A DNA stretch of 64,000 nt from Rheinheimera pacifica (lineage in GTDB: Bacteria; Pseudomonadota; Gammaproteobacteria; Enterobacterales; Alteromonadaceae), in contig NZ_FNXF01000001.1 of assembly GCF_900108485.1 (NCBI RefSeq), positions 491,895 to 555,894 of the forward strand. Direction: 5' to 3'. A program made the position numbers and the translations under genes. Below, piece after piece: positions 47,021 through 55,693 of this stretch; the first letter of the stretch is position 1; each line of letters starts with the position of its first letter. The notes beneath the pieces are model-generated. The model saw nothing but the letters and a program-made list of their open reading frames with translations. It was not told the DNA's origin and searched no databases.

Positions 47021-48550
47021 TCATAGCTGTTCCAGACGATTTAAGGTATTGGCAGCTTTGGCCAGAATGGCAGCTTTATCACTGTCGCTGCGTTTTTGCC
47101 AGTTGGCAAAAGCCAGTGCCAGGCGCGGATTGGCACCAAATTGCTGTTGATGCCGGTGAAGAAAATCCCAGTACAGTGCATTAAACGGGCAGGCATCCGC
47201 TTCAGTAGTATGTTTAACGTTATAAGCACAGTTTTTGCAGTAATTACTCATCCGGTTGATATAAGCACCGCTGGCAGCATAAGGCTTAGATGCCAGTACC
47301 CCACCATCGGCGAATAACACCATACCCAGAGTGTTGGGTAATTCTACCCATTCGTAGGCATCGGCATAAACGGCCAGATACCAGTCGGTAACCTGCTTAA
47401 CCGACAAACCGGCCAGCAGGGCAAAATTACCGGTAATCATTAAACGGTGAATATGGTGCGAGTAAGCATGGTCAATAGTGCTTTTTACGGCCTGCTGCAT
47501 ACAGCGCATCTGTGTGTTGCCATGCCAATAAAACCCGGGCAGAGGGCGTTCAGCGTTCAACCCGTTGTATTGTTTGTAATCCGGCATAAGTAGCCAGTAC
47601 AGGCCCCGCACATATTCGCGCCAGCCAATTAGCTGGCGGATAAAACCTTCTGCGGCATTAAGCGGCACCAGGCCCTGTTGGTAAGCCTGCTGCACTTTGT
47701 TGCACATCCAGCGTACATCCAGCAGGCCGCAATTTACATATACAGAGCAAATGCTATGAAACAAAAACGGTTGATCCAGCAGCATGGCATCCTGATAATC
47801 GCCAAACTGCGCTAGTTGTTGCTGCACAAAATGTAAAAAGGCACGCCTTGCGTCTTTACCGGTAACGGCATAGCTGAAGTTATCAGCAGAGCCCATATTG
47901 GCAGCAAAATGCTGATTAACCAGCGCTATGACTTCTGCGGTAATATCGTCGGGGGCAAAGTGCAGCGGCGGAATTTGCTGTAAATCGTGCGGGCAGGCTT
48001 TACGGTTATCGGTATCATAGTTCCATTTACCGCCTTCTGGTGTATCGCCTTGCATCAGTAAGCCGGTATAGCGGCGCATTTCACGGTAAAAGTATTCCAT
48101 GCGCAGCTGCTTTTTACCCTGGGCCCAGCGCGTAAAACGGGGCAAATCACAGATAAAGCGATCATCAGAGAGTATTTGCAGTGGCAAAGAAAACCGCTGC
48201 TGCCAGTTGTTGATTTCCTGCTGCAGGCGGTATTCACCACATTGGGTTATAACTATGCTTTGCAAATGCGGGTACTGTGTCAGAGCATGCTGCACGGCAT
48301 CAGTAATGCACTTTATCTGGCTTTGGCTGTCGTAATGGATATAACAAAGCTGATAACCTTGCTGTTGCAGCACGGCGGCAAAATGGCGCATGGCGCTGAA
48401 AATCAGAATAATTTTGTGTTTGTGATGTTGTACATAGCTGGCTTCTGCCGCTACTTCTGCCAGCAGCAGTACATCATCAGCTGCAGCGTTTTGCAGACTC
48501 GGCAGCGCGGGGCTTAGCTGGTCATCTAAAATTACAATAAGTCTGGCCAT
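47021..48550 (-). CDS. Prokaryotic iron-sulfur photolyase (FeS-BCP, (6-4)-type)
   Basis: 509 residues, beginning with the ILDDQLSPALPSL segment of deoxyribodipyrimidine photolyase-related proteins. The [4Fe-4S] cysteines are Cys350 (TQMRCMQQA), Cys438 and Cys441 (NYCKNCAY) and Cys454 (DACPFN), the same numbering as in Agrobacterium PhrB, the characterised (6-4) photolyase. His365 and His366 (SHHIHRLM) correspond to the active-site pair. It repairs (6-4) photoproducts with light. Transcribed first in a two-gene operon with the class I-like photolyase and divergent from zrgA. Confidence 0.92.
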   Translation of the reverse strand: MARLIVILDDQLSPALPSLQNAAADDVLLLAEVAAEASYVQHHKHKIILIFSAMRHFAAVLQQQGYQLCYIHYDSQSQIKCITDAVQHALTQYPHLQSIVITQCGEYRLQQEINNWQQRFSLPLQILSDDRFICDLPRFTRWAQGKKQLRMEYFYREMRRYTGLLMQGDTPEGGKWNYDTDNRKACPHDLQQIPPLHFAPDDITAEVIALVNQHFAANMGSADNFSYAVTGKDARRAFLHFVQQQLAQFGDYQDAMLLDQPFLFHSICSVYVNCGLLDVRWMCNKVQQAYQQGLVPLNAAEGFIRQLIGWREYVRGLYWLLMPDYKQYNGLNAERPLPGFYWHGNTQMRCMQQAVKSTIDHAYSHHIHRLMITGNFALLAGLSVKQVTDWYLAVYADAYEWVELPNTLGMVLFADGGVLASKPYAASGAYINRMSNYCKNCAYNVKHTTEADACPFNALYWDFLHRHQQQFGANPRLALAFANWQKRSDSDKAAILAKAANTLNRLEQL

Positions 48551-48634
48551 AACCGGGTTATATTACGACAACAATAGTGCCTTTACGCTGTGCCCGGCGC
48601 GCAAGATCAGCATCTGGTGTACAGAAAGTTCTTT

Positions 48635-48651
48635 ATGTTATATTGTCACAT
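48635..48651 (+). promoter_or_regulatory. Candidate Zur box upstream of zrgA
   Basis: ATGTTATA-T-TGTCACAT matches 14 of 16 positions of the gammaproteobacterial Zur palindrome ATGTTATA-N-TATAACAT, 27 bp before the zrgA ATG. A Zur gene is present at 2760-3200. Confidence 0.7.
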
Positions 48652-48678
48652 AACTTAGATTAAAACAGGAACGATGCT

Positions 48679-49281
48679 ATGAAGCTTTCTTTAGTTGCCA
48701 GCCTGCTTGTTTGCAGCTTAATGGCATTAAGTACCACTGTAGTAGCGCATGAACACGGCGGTGCTGAACACAAACACGACCATCAGCATGGCGCAGATAA
48801 ACACGACGGCCATGAGCATGACGAGGAGTTGGTAGCCTTGGGTGCTCATGTGCATGGCCATGCGGTATTAACACTGGTGCTGGAAGGCAACGAAATGCAA
48901 CTGGCATTTCAATCGGCCGCGCAAAGCATCGTGGGCTTTGAACACAAACCCAGCACTGCGGAGCAAAAGCAGGAAGTTGCAGCGGCCATTGCGGTGTTTA
49001 ACCAGGGCGACTGGTTTAGTTTTAACAATGACGCCAACTGCGAACTGGCTATGGCTGAAGCCAGCACGGATTTAACCGAGCCGCAGGCAAATGAAGGCCA
49101 TGCTGATTTTTACGCCAACTACCAGCTGTTATGCCAGCGTCCGGCGCGGTTAAATGAACTGAAACTGCGTATTTTCGAACTGCTGCCGGCACTGGAGTAT
49201 ATGGATATTCAGTGGATTATTAATGGCCAGCAGGGTGCATCACAGGCAGCGCTCAGTAGCAGTACGGTACGTTTTCAGTAA
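48679..49281 (+). CDS. zrgA: ZrgA-family (DUF2796) zinc-regulated periplasmic protein
   Basis: 200 residues with a signal peptide (VVA near 23) and a histidine/aspartate-rich stretch right after it (HEHGGAEHKHDHQHGADKH and HDGHEHDEE), then the DUF2796 domain with GAHVHGHAVL, LEGNEMQLAFQSAAQSIVGFEH and a C-terminal IQWIINGQQGASQAAL. His-rich DUF2796 proteins are thought to bind zinc in the periplasm and feed a zinc uptake system; ZrgA of Vibrio cholerae is the described example. Zur-box upstream and terminator downstream. The partner ABC genes lie 0.7 kb further on. Confidence 0.88.
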   Translation: MKLSLVASLLVCSLMALSTTVVAHEHGGAEHKHDHQHGADKHDGHEHDEELVALGAHVHGHAVLTLVLEGNEMQLAFQSAAQSIVGFEHKPSTAEQKQEVAAAIAVFNQGDWFSFNNDANCELAMAEASTDLTEPQANEGHADFYANYQLLCQRPARLNELKLRIFELLPALEYMDIQWIINGQQGASQAALSSSTVRFQ

Positions 49282-49293
49282 GCATAAAATGAC

Positions 49294-49320
49294 AACGGCA
49301 GCCTGAGCTGCCGTTTTTTT
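49294..49320. terminator. Terminator after zrgA
   Basis: AACGGCAGC-CTGA-GCTGCCGTT perfect 9-bp stem followed by T7. It also touches the stop codon of the convergent DUF3299 gene. Confidence 0.9.
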
Positions 49321-49864
49321 AGTAGGTATATTCTTCTACTTTATCTACTTTCAGGCTGTAAGCGGCCTGCCCCAGATCATGGGTCATGGTTTCAGTGGTT
49401 AAGGTACCGCTGATCCAAAAAGGTGAGTAGATCATATCGGCTTTTAAATTTTTCGCCCCGGTTACATAGATAATCTGGTTTGGTGGCGGTGGCGGTACAT
49501 GGATGCAGGCGCCAAAATAAGGCACTAAAAAGAAACTGGTCACGTTTTGGGCACTGTCAAACTCCAGTGGCACAATAAAGCCCGGTACCCGCACTTTGGT
49601 ATTATTAAACTCAGAGCGCACCTTGGCAGATTTAAGAATTTGCTGCCATTGCTTTGCGGTGGGATCATCACCCTGATAATCGTCGTCAAACGGCGACGGC
49701 TGGCTGTAATCATGCTGCACTTCGGGCATTTCCAGTAACAGCTTTAAATCTTCTTCCGGCATTAAGTCAGTCCATTCAATGGTTTTGACTTCACTGGCAC
49801 TGAGCCCGGCAGTAAAACATGCGACCAGTGTCAGGTATAACGCAACAGATAACGTCCGTAGCAT
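49319..49864 (-). CDS. DUF3299 exported protein of the zinc (zrg-type) locus
   Basis: 181 residues with signal peptide (about residues 1-23). The DUF3299 core includes VRVPGFIVPLEFDSAQNVTSFFLVPYFGACIHVPPPPPNQIIYV, with one cysteine and a proline run conserved in the family. Start at 49864 follows GGGAGG; an in-frame ATG at 49924 lacks an SD. DUF3299 genes usually accompany the DUF2796 and LolD/FtsX-like ABC genes, here on the opposite strand between them. Exact role unknown. Confidence 0.82.
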   Translation of the reverse strand: MLRTLSVALYLTLVACFTAGLSASEVKTIEWTDLMPEEDLKLLLEMPEVQHDYSQPSPFDDDYQGDDPTAKQWQQILKSAKVRSEFNNTKVRVPGFIVPLEFDSAQNVTSFFLVPYFGACIHVPPPPPNQIIYVTGAKNLKADMIYSPFWISGTLTTETMTHDLGQAAYSLKVDKVEEYTY

Positions 49865-49935
49865 TGGAGCTCGCCTCCCTAAGTTGGCATAATGACAAAA
49901 AACGCCAACATCATAACATGACACCGAGGGCGCCT

Positions 49936-50628
49936 GTGACCGACAAGCCGAAAATTCCCGCTATTGATCTCAAACAGCTGCAGTTTTATTACCAAAGTGG
50001 CGGCTGGCAATTAAACTTACCCGGGCTGACATTACACTGTGGCCAGCATTTATTTGTGCGCGGTGTTTCTGGCAGCGGCAAAACCACCTTATTAAATTTA
50101 CTTTGTGGTATTACCCGCCCGGTCAGTGGCGAGCTGTATGTTAATGGCCAGCCACTGCATCAATTATCCAGCAGTGCGAGGGACAGCCTGCGGGCAAAGC
50201 ATATTGGTGTGGTATTTCAGCAGCTCAATCTTATTCCTTATTTATCGGTGCTGGATAACACCCTGCTAAGCAGCCATTTCGCCGGCCAAAATAAAACTGA
50301 CTCGGTAAACCGGGCAAAAACGTTGTTGCAACGCTTAGGTTTACAACAGGATTTATGGCATAAACCGGCTACTAACCTCAGCGTTGGCCAGCAACAACGG
50401 GTGGCAATTGCCCGGGCTTTGCTGCCCAAACCTACCTTGCTGATTGCCGATGAGCCCACGTCAGCACTGGACAGCGATAACCGTGACGCCTTTATGCGGG
50501 TCATGCTGGCTGAAGCCGATGCCAATGGCTGCACCGTGATTTTTGTCAGCCATGATCAAAGCCTGACGCAGTATTTTCATTATCAGCTGGATATGCAGCA
50601 GTTAGCCACAGGAGTACAGCCATGCTGA
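49936..50628 (+). CDS. LolD/MacB-type ABC transporter ATP-binding protein
   Basis: 230 residues with Walker A GVSGSGKTTLLNLL, Q-loop, signature LSVGQQQRVAIARAL, Walker B LLIADEPTSALD and H-loop FVSHD. GTG 49936 has GAGGG 5 bases before it and gives a normal length; an in-frame ATG at 49918 lacks an SD. Overlaps the permease gene by 7 bp. Type VII (mechanotransmission) ABC systems of this kind usually work in the periplasm rather than moving the substrate through the membrane. Confidence 0.9.
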   Translation: MTDKPKIPAIDLKQLQFYYQSGGWQLNLPGLTLHCGQHLFVRGVSGSGKTTLLNLLCGITRPVSGELYVNGQPLHQLSSSARDSLRAKHIGVVFQQLNLIPYLSVLDNTLLSSHFAGQNKTDSVNRAKTLLQRLGLQQDLWHKPATNLSVGQQQRVAIARALLPKPTLLIADEPTSALDSDNRDAFMRVMLAEADANGCTVIFVSHDQSLTQYFHYQLDMQQLATGVQPC

Positions 50629-51878
50629 TGAAATTAGCCCGGTTAAGTTTATGGAACCGCCGCGGTACAGTGCTGATGACCTGGTTATCACTAACCATAA
50701 GTATTGCTTTGCTGCTGGGCATTGATCACTTGCGCACAGAGGCAAAAAGCAGCTTTACCAGCACAGTGTCGGGCACAGATCTGATTGTTGGCGCCCGCTC
50801 CGGCCAGCTAAACTTATTGCTGTACTCGGTATTTCGTATTGGCAATGCTACGGCAAATATCAGCTGGCCCAGTTATCAGCGTATTATTAAACACCCGCAA
50901 ATAGACTGGGCTATTCCGATATCATTGGGCGATTCGCACCGGGGGTACCGGGTAATGGGCACCAATACCGATTATTTCAGCCATTACCGCTATGCCAACA
51001 GCCAGCCCCTGGTGCTGGCGCAGGGCAAACCTTTTGAGCAGGTATTTGACACGGTACTTGGGGCTGAAGTGGCGCAAAAGCTGGGTTATAAGCTGGGCGA
51101 GCAAATTGAACTGTCGCATGGGGTTGGTGCGGTAAGTTTCAGCCAGCATAAAGACAAGCCCTTTACCGTGGTGGGTATTCTGGCGCGCACCGGTACGCCG
51201 GTAGATCAAACTGTGCATGTCAGCCTTGAAGCGATCGAGGCCATTCACCTGGACTGGCAGCAGGGTGCGCCAATGCCCGGCAGACAGCTAAGCAGTGAAC
51301 AGACACTGGCGCACGATTTAACACCTAAATCTATTACCGCTTTTATGGTGGGGTTAAAATCGCGGATGGCTACTTTTACCCTGCAGCGGCAGATTAACGA
51401 GTTTAAGAATGAACCGTTAACCGCCATATTGCCCGGTGTAGCATTAGCTGAACTGTGGCAAATGCTGGGTATGGTAGAAAATTTATTGTTGCTGATAAGT
51501 TTGCTGGTGCTGCTGGCGGCACTGGTGGGAATGATTACAACTTTACTGGCATCAATGAAAGAGCGGCAACGCGAAATGGCCATCTTACGCGCTGCCGGGG
51601 CGCACCCCTGGTATTTGTTTGTGCTTATTCAGCTTGAGGTATTACTGGTAACGCTGTTGTCGATGTTATCTGCTGCAGCCTTATTATTTATCAGTTTGTA
51701 CCTGCTGCAGGATAAACTGGCTGCTGATTTTGGTTTATTTATCAGCCTGCAAATTGTCCAGCTGACCAGCTTATACTGGGCAGGAGCTATTCTGCTGTTG
51801 TCGGCCGTATTGGCAACGATACCCGGGGTTTTGGCTTACCGCAAAGCGCTGGCTGATGGCCTGACAATCAGATTGTAA
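50622..51878 (+). CDS. FtsX/MacB-type ABC permease
   Basis: 418 residues: TM1 (about 15-35), a large periplasmic domain (about 40-280), and three further membrane helices (about 290-415), the standard FtsX layout. MKERQREMAILRAAGAHPWYLF is the coupling-helix segment shared by the family. Together with the ATPase and the neighbouring zrgA and DUF3299 genes it forms a zinc-linked locus. Converges on a kinase gene 3 bp away. Confidence 0.88.
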   Translation: MLMKLARLSLWNRRGTVLMTWLSLTISIALLLGIDHLRTEAKSSFTSTVSGTDLIVGARSGQLNLLLYSVFRIGNATANISWPSYQRIIKHPQIDWAIPISLGDSHRGYRVMGTNTDYFSHYRYANSQPLVLAQGKPFEQVFDTVLGAEVAQKLGYKLGEQIELSHGVGAVSFSQHKDKPFTVVGILARTGTPVDQTVHVSLEAIEAIHLDWQQGAPMPGRQLSSEQTLAHDLTPKSITAFMVGLKSRMATFTLQRQINEFKNEPLTAILPGVALAELWQMLGMVENLLLLISLLVLLAALVGMITTLLASMKERQREMAILRAAGAHPWYLFVLIQLEVLLVTLLSMLSAAALLFISLYLLQDKLAADFGLFISLQIVQLTSLYWAGAILLLSAVLATIPGVLAYRKALADGLTIRL

Positions 51879-51881
51879 TGC

Positions 51882-53249
51882 TCAGGTTGGAGTGCTAAGG
51901 CTAAGCGGACAGCGCAGGGTTACCACACAGCCTGTATCAGTATTGTGCAGGCTGACATCTCCCTGCAACAGGTGGGTAACCAGATTAAACACCAGCGTCA
52001 TGCCGAGGCCTTTGGCTCCGGTGTGGCGGCGTGTAGTAAAAAATGGTTCAAAAGCGTGGGCCAGTTCGTCTGCATTCATACCCCGGCCGTTATCGGCTAT
52101 ATCCAGTTGCCAGCTGTAAGCGTTCTGGCTGGCACGGATCTCAATCCGGCGCGAGGGCTGGTTATCAAAGGCATGCTGGCAGGCATTTTCTATCAGCCGG
52201 GTCAGTATCGTTGCCAGCGGGCTGGCAAAACTGTGAATTTTTAATGTTGCCGGCAACTCCAGTTGTACACTAACCTGATGCTGTTTTAGCAGTGAATCGA
52301 CACTGCACAGTACTTTGGGAATAAACTGGCTTAATACTAACCATTCGGCTTGCTGATCCGTGCTGGCTGCTGCAGTTTGTTTAAAGCTGTTTACCAGATC
52401 AACAGTGCGCTGCAGGTTAGTATTTACCATAGCAATGCTGTGCTTAATTGCAGCGCCACTCTGGCTGAATTTTTGCCGGCTAAGCTGGCCGGCCAGAAAC
52501 AGCTGTTCCAGTTCCAGTAATGTTACCTCGGCATGGCTGATGGCGGTAACGGCAACGCCCAGCGGCGTGTTTATTTCGTGGGCGATACCGGCCACTAAGC
52601 GGCCAAGGCTGGCCATTTTTTCTACTTCAATTAACCGGTGCTGGGTGTGCTGCAGTTGTTCCAGCGACTGGGTCAGCTCTTGCGTACGCTGGCTGATAAT
52701 TTGCTCTAAGCCACTGTTTAGCTGCTCTAGCTCGCACTGATAACGCATGCGCTCTGATGCGCTTAGTGCCCGGCCATAAATATCGGCCAAAAAGCCGGCA
52801 AAGACAATTTCGTCTGTTTGCCATTGTTTAACCTGGCGATGCTCGATACAAATAATACCTACCATAACGCCGTGATGGCGGATAGGCGTATCCAGCACAG
52901 AGCAAATACCAGAAGGTGACAGGTAGATATCGGAAAATTCAGCTGTTTGCGGGTGATGATGTGCATCGGTAGCAACAATATTACGCTGCTCATCCAACGC
53001 ATTGAAATAACTGGGAAAATCTTGCCGGCTTAGGGTTAGGTCCGGTGTGCTGTGCTGCGTACCATCCAGCTGATAGGCGCAGTGCATAAGTTGATGATCG
53101 TCCGATAATAGCCAGATACTGGCCCGATCAACAGCCAGCCCTTTAGTAATAGCCTCTAGAATCAAGCTGTTAGTTGCAGATAAATCGCCTTTGTCGATAT
53201 TCGGATTACGACTGATTTGGGCCAGAATATGCTGTAGTTCAATTTGCAT
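51882..53249 (-). CDS. GAF-domain sensor histidine kinase
   Basis: 455 residues. An N-terminal GAF domain (about 20-165, RASIWLLSDD, GICSVLDTPIRHHGVMVGIICIEH) is followed by a coiled coil (about 165-215), a dimerisation region with the phospho-acceptor His in VAGIAHEINTPLGVA (about residue 222), and an ATPase domain with the N box (LIENACQHAFDN), G1 (IADNGRGM) and G2 (GAKGLGMTLVFN). No membrane segment, so a cytoplasmic sensor of a soluble signal. Its start is 208 bp from a divergent Hpt-REC-REC-GGDEF protein, a plausible partner. Confidence 0.9.
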   Translation of the reverse strand: MQIELQHILAQISRNPNIDKGDLSATNSLILEAITKGLAVDRASIWLLSDDHQLMHCAYQLDGTQHSTPDLTLSRQDFPSYFNALDEQRNIVATDAHHHPQTAEFSDIYLSPSGICSVLDTPIRHHGVMVGIICIEHRQVKQWQTDEIVFAGFLADIYGRALSASERMRYQCELEQLNSGLEQIISQRTQELTQSLEQLQHTQHRLIEVEKMASLGRLVAGIAHEINTPLGVAVTAISHAEVTLLELEQLFLAGQLSRQKFSQSGAAIKHSIAMVNTNLQRTVDLVNSFKQTAAASTDQQAEWLVLSQFIPKVLCSVDSLLKQHQVSVQLELPATLKIHSFASPLATILTRLIENACQHAFDNQPSRRIEIRASQNAYSWQLDIADNGRGMNADELAHAFEPFFTTRRHTGAKGLGMTLVFNLVTHLLQGDVSLHNTDTGCVVTLRCPLSLSTPT

Positions 53250-53457
53250 TACTACGCTGAGCTCTCCGTATCGGCTTCGGACGGTGCGACAACCTGTTAT
53301 GCCTTAGCACCAATGTATAGCATCTTTAATGGTTATGCGCTAAATTTACAGCAGATTTTTCATTAACTTGATGTTGTAGAGGCCTGTGCAGTGCCGGGCA
53401 CAGGATCGTAGCGAAACCGGCATTAAATTTACTAAGCAGCGTAGTGACCAGGGTAGC

Positions 53458-55092
53458 ATGACAGAGTCAAAAATAGATTTAGAGCAGCAGCTTGCGCAGT
53501 TGCGCCATACCTATGTGATGCGGCTGGGGCAAGAGCTGCCTCTGTTACAGCAAGGCGCGATGCTGCTGTATCAGTTGTCTGATCTGGCCTGGCATGATCA
53601 GGTGCAGGATTTATCTGCCAAACTGCATACTCTGGCAGGCTCTGCCGGCACTTTCGGCTTACCTGAGCTGGGTGAGCAGGCCCGGCAATGTGAGCTGCAA
53701 CTAAAACCCTGGCTGGTGCCCGGCGTTGTCGTAGCTACGACAGAACAACAGCGCCTGATTGATGATATCCAACAGCTTAAGCTGCCAACGGCAGTGGCAG
53801 AGTATCCTACGGCGCCGGTCACGGTAGAGGTGGCGGCAGCAGAGCGGGCCGGTGTTTATCTGTTATGTGATGAGCCTGCCCTGACAGAGCAAATCAGCAC
53901 TATGTTGGATATTTTTGGCTACAGTTACCGTCATTTCAGCAGGGTGGATGACATAGCGCAGGCAATAGCCCATAAGCCGCCCGAAGTATTAATTGTTGAT
54001 CTGGATATGCACCAGACGCCCGGGCAATGCCTGCAGCGCATTGCCGATTTACAGGCGAAGCAAAGTTCAGCTATTCCGCTACTGTTACTAAGCCATCAGA
54101 GCGACTTTGACAGCTATTTAAAAGCAATACGGGTGGGGGCTATCGGCTATTTTGTAAAACCTCTGAATACCACTGAACTGGAAGCCCGTTTACGGCAGCA
54201 GCTATCGCGCAACGAGCGTGAACCGTTTCGGGTAATGCTGGTAGATGATGACCAACTGCTGGCAGAACATTATGCCCTGGTATTGCGCCAGGGGGGCTTG
54301 CTGGTAGAGGTATTGTCAGAGCCAGCGCTGATTTTTGAGTCTCTTAAGCAGTTCCACCCGGATGTTATTTTACTGGATGTGAATATGCCATTTTGCTCTG
54401 GCCCGGAGCTGGCGCAACTGGTGCGGTTGCAGCAAGCCTGGCTGGGAGTGCCGATTATTTATTTATCGTCTGAAACCGACGGCGAGCAGCAACTGGCGGC
54501 GCTGATTAAAGCAGGCGATGATTTTATTACCAAACCTATTACCGACACCGCCTTGCTGGTTGCGGTATTTGCCCGGGCGCAACGGGCCAGGCAACTGGCT
54601 GATATTATGACGCGTGACAGCCTTACCGGCCTGTTGCAGCATGCTCATATTAAAGAGCGGCTGGCTCTGGAGATGTTGCGCGCTGTGCGCAGCAGCCAGC
54701 CAGTCAGTGTGGTAATGCTGGACATTGATCACTTTAAAAAGGTTAACGATAACTACGGCCATTTAATTGGTGATCAGGTGATAGCCAATTTAGCTAACCT
54801 GCTAAAACAACAACTACGCAAAACCGATCTGGTAGGGCGTTATGGCGGTGAAGAGTTTTTACTGGTGCTGCCTGATTGCAGTGTCGAGCGGGCTTTTACC
54901 CTGATAGAGCAGGTTAGGGAGTTGTTTGCCGCTTTACCTTTTACCGCCGCTGAGCAGCGGTTTTTCTGTAGTTTTAGTGCCGGCATTTGTGCTGCCACGC
55001 AGGAGCATGCCGATTTAGTTATCGACAAAGCCGATCAGGCGTTATACCGCGCCAAAAGTTCGGGCCGTAACTGCACTGTTCTGTCTGGCTGA
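53458..55092 (+). CDS. Hpt-REC-REC-GGDEF diguanylate cyclase
   Basis: 544 residues from ATG 53458 (AGGG 6 bases upstream). Hpt domain with AKLHTLAGSAGTFGL (His57), a degenerate first receiver (about 135-255; IVDLDM but no N-terminal acidic pair), a complete second receiver (about 260-380; VDDDQ, LLDVNMPF, FITKPI) and a GGDEF domain with active site GGEEF. The inhibitory RxxD site (RKTD) is exactly five residues before GGEEF. It makes cyclic di-GMP under phosphorelay control. Divergent from the GAF histidine kinase. Confidence 0.92.
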   Translation: MTESKIDLEQQLAQLRHTYVMRLGQELPLLQQGAMLLYQLSDLAWHDQVQDLSAKLHTLAGSAGTFGLPELGEQARQCELQLKPWLVPGVVVATTEQQRLIDDIQQLKLPTAVAEYPTAPVTVEVAAAERAGVYLLCDEPALTEQISTMLDIFGYSYRHFSRVDDIAQAIAHKPPEVLIVDLDMHQTPGQCLQRIADLQAKQSSAIPLLLLSHQSDFDSYLKAIRVGAIGYFVKPLNTTELEARLRQQLSRNEREPFRVMLVDDDQLLAEHYALVLRQGGLLVEVLSEPALIFESLKQFHPDVILLDVNMPFCSGPELAQLVRLQQAWLGVPIIYLSSETDGEQQLAALIKAGDDFITKPITDTALLVAVFARAQRARQLADIMTRDSLTGLLQHAHIKERLALEMLRAVRSSQPVSVVMLDIDHFKKVNDNYGHLIGDQVIANLANLLKQQLRKTDLVGRYGGEEFLLVLPDCSVERAFTLIEQVRELFAALPFTAAEQRFFCSFSAGICAATQEHADLVIDKADQALYRAKSSGRNCTVLSG

Positions 55093-55192
55093 CATAGCGT
55101 TTTCAAACATCATTAATCTGACACAGCGGCGGCACTGGTAGCAATATCAGCCTGCCGTTATACTGCGTTTTTTATTATAACCGGAGAAACCA

Positions 55193-55693
55193 ATGCAGCT
55201 GTTTTTGGTGTATATAGGTGGCACAGCGCCTGGGGCCAATATTGAATTACATGATGTGCGCTTTGTCGCAGCGCAGCGTATTGAAGACACCTACAGCCTG
55301 TTATGCCAGCAGTGGTTTGGCACAGTGAAGGGCCTGCATATTGATAGCTATATGCAAATTAACCATATTGACGGCTACAGCGTCAGCTTGCACAACGAGC
55401 CACAGCCCGGCAGTAACAAACTGTACTTTGTTAACTTTGGTGGTTATTACCCGGATAAAATTGCCGAACAGCATGACTTTATGCTTTGCGTTGCGACTTC
55501 AGCAGCAGAAGCTAAGGCCAAAGCAAAACAACAACTGTTAACCGATGCCGACAGCCAGCACAAAGATGATTTACTGCAACTGGACGACTACTTTGCGCTG
55601 GAGCAGCTGCAGGGGCTACATATTCACCTGCACAGTAGCGGGCAAAGCCAACCTATGCGGCCCGATTGGTCTGGTTATCAGATTATTGGTTAA
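55193..55693 (+). CDS. DUF1543 protein
   Basis: 166 residues, cytoplasmic. It has the two-copy DUF1543 pattern: LFLVYIGGTAPGANIELHDVRFVAAQ with a second related half (LYFVNFGGYYPDKIAEQHDFMLCVAT). Function unknown. An upstream TTATACT and a GGAG-like SD fit an independent gene. The last 11 bp overlap the end of the convergent YdjM-like gene. Confidence 0.85.
   Translation: MQLFLVYIGGTAPGANIELHDVRFVAAQRIEDTYSLLCQQWFGTVKGLHIDSYMQINHIDGYSVSLHNEPQPGSNKLYFVNFGGYYPDKIAEQHDFMLCVATSAAEAKAKAKQQLLTDADSQHKDDLLQLDDYFALEQLQGLHIHLHSSGQSQPMRPDWSGYQIIG

Noticed and set aside
49883..49909. GTTGGC / GCCAAC inverted repeat between DUF3299 and the ABC gene
   Set aside because: Only 6-bp arms and no match to a known operator; no half-site agreement with Zur on the other side.
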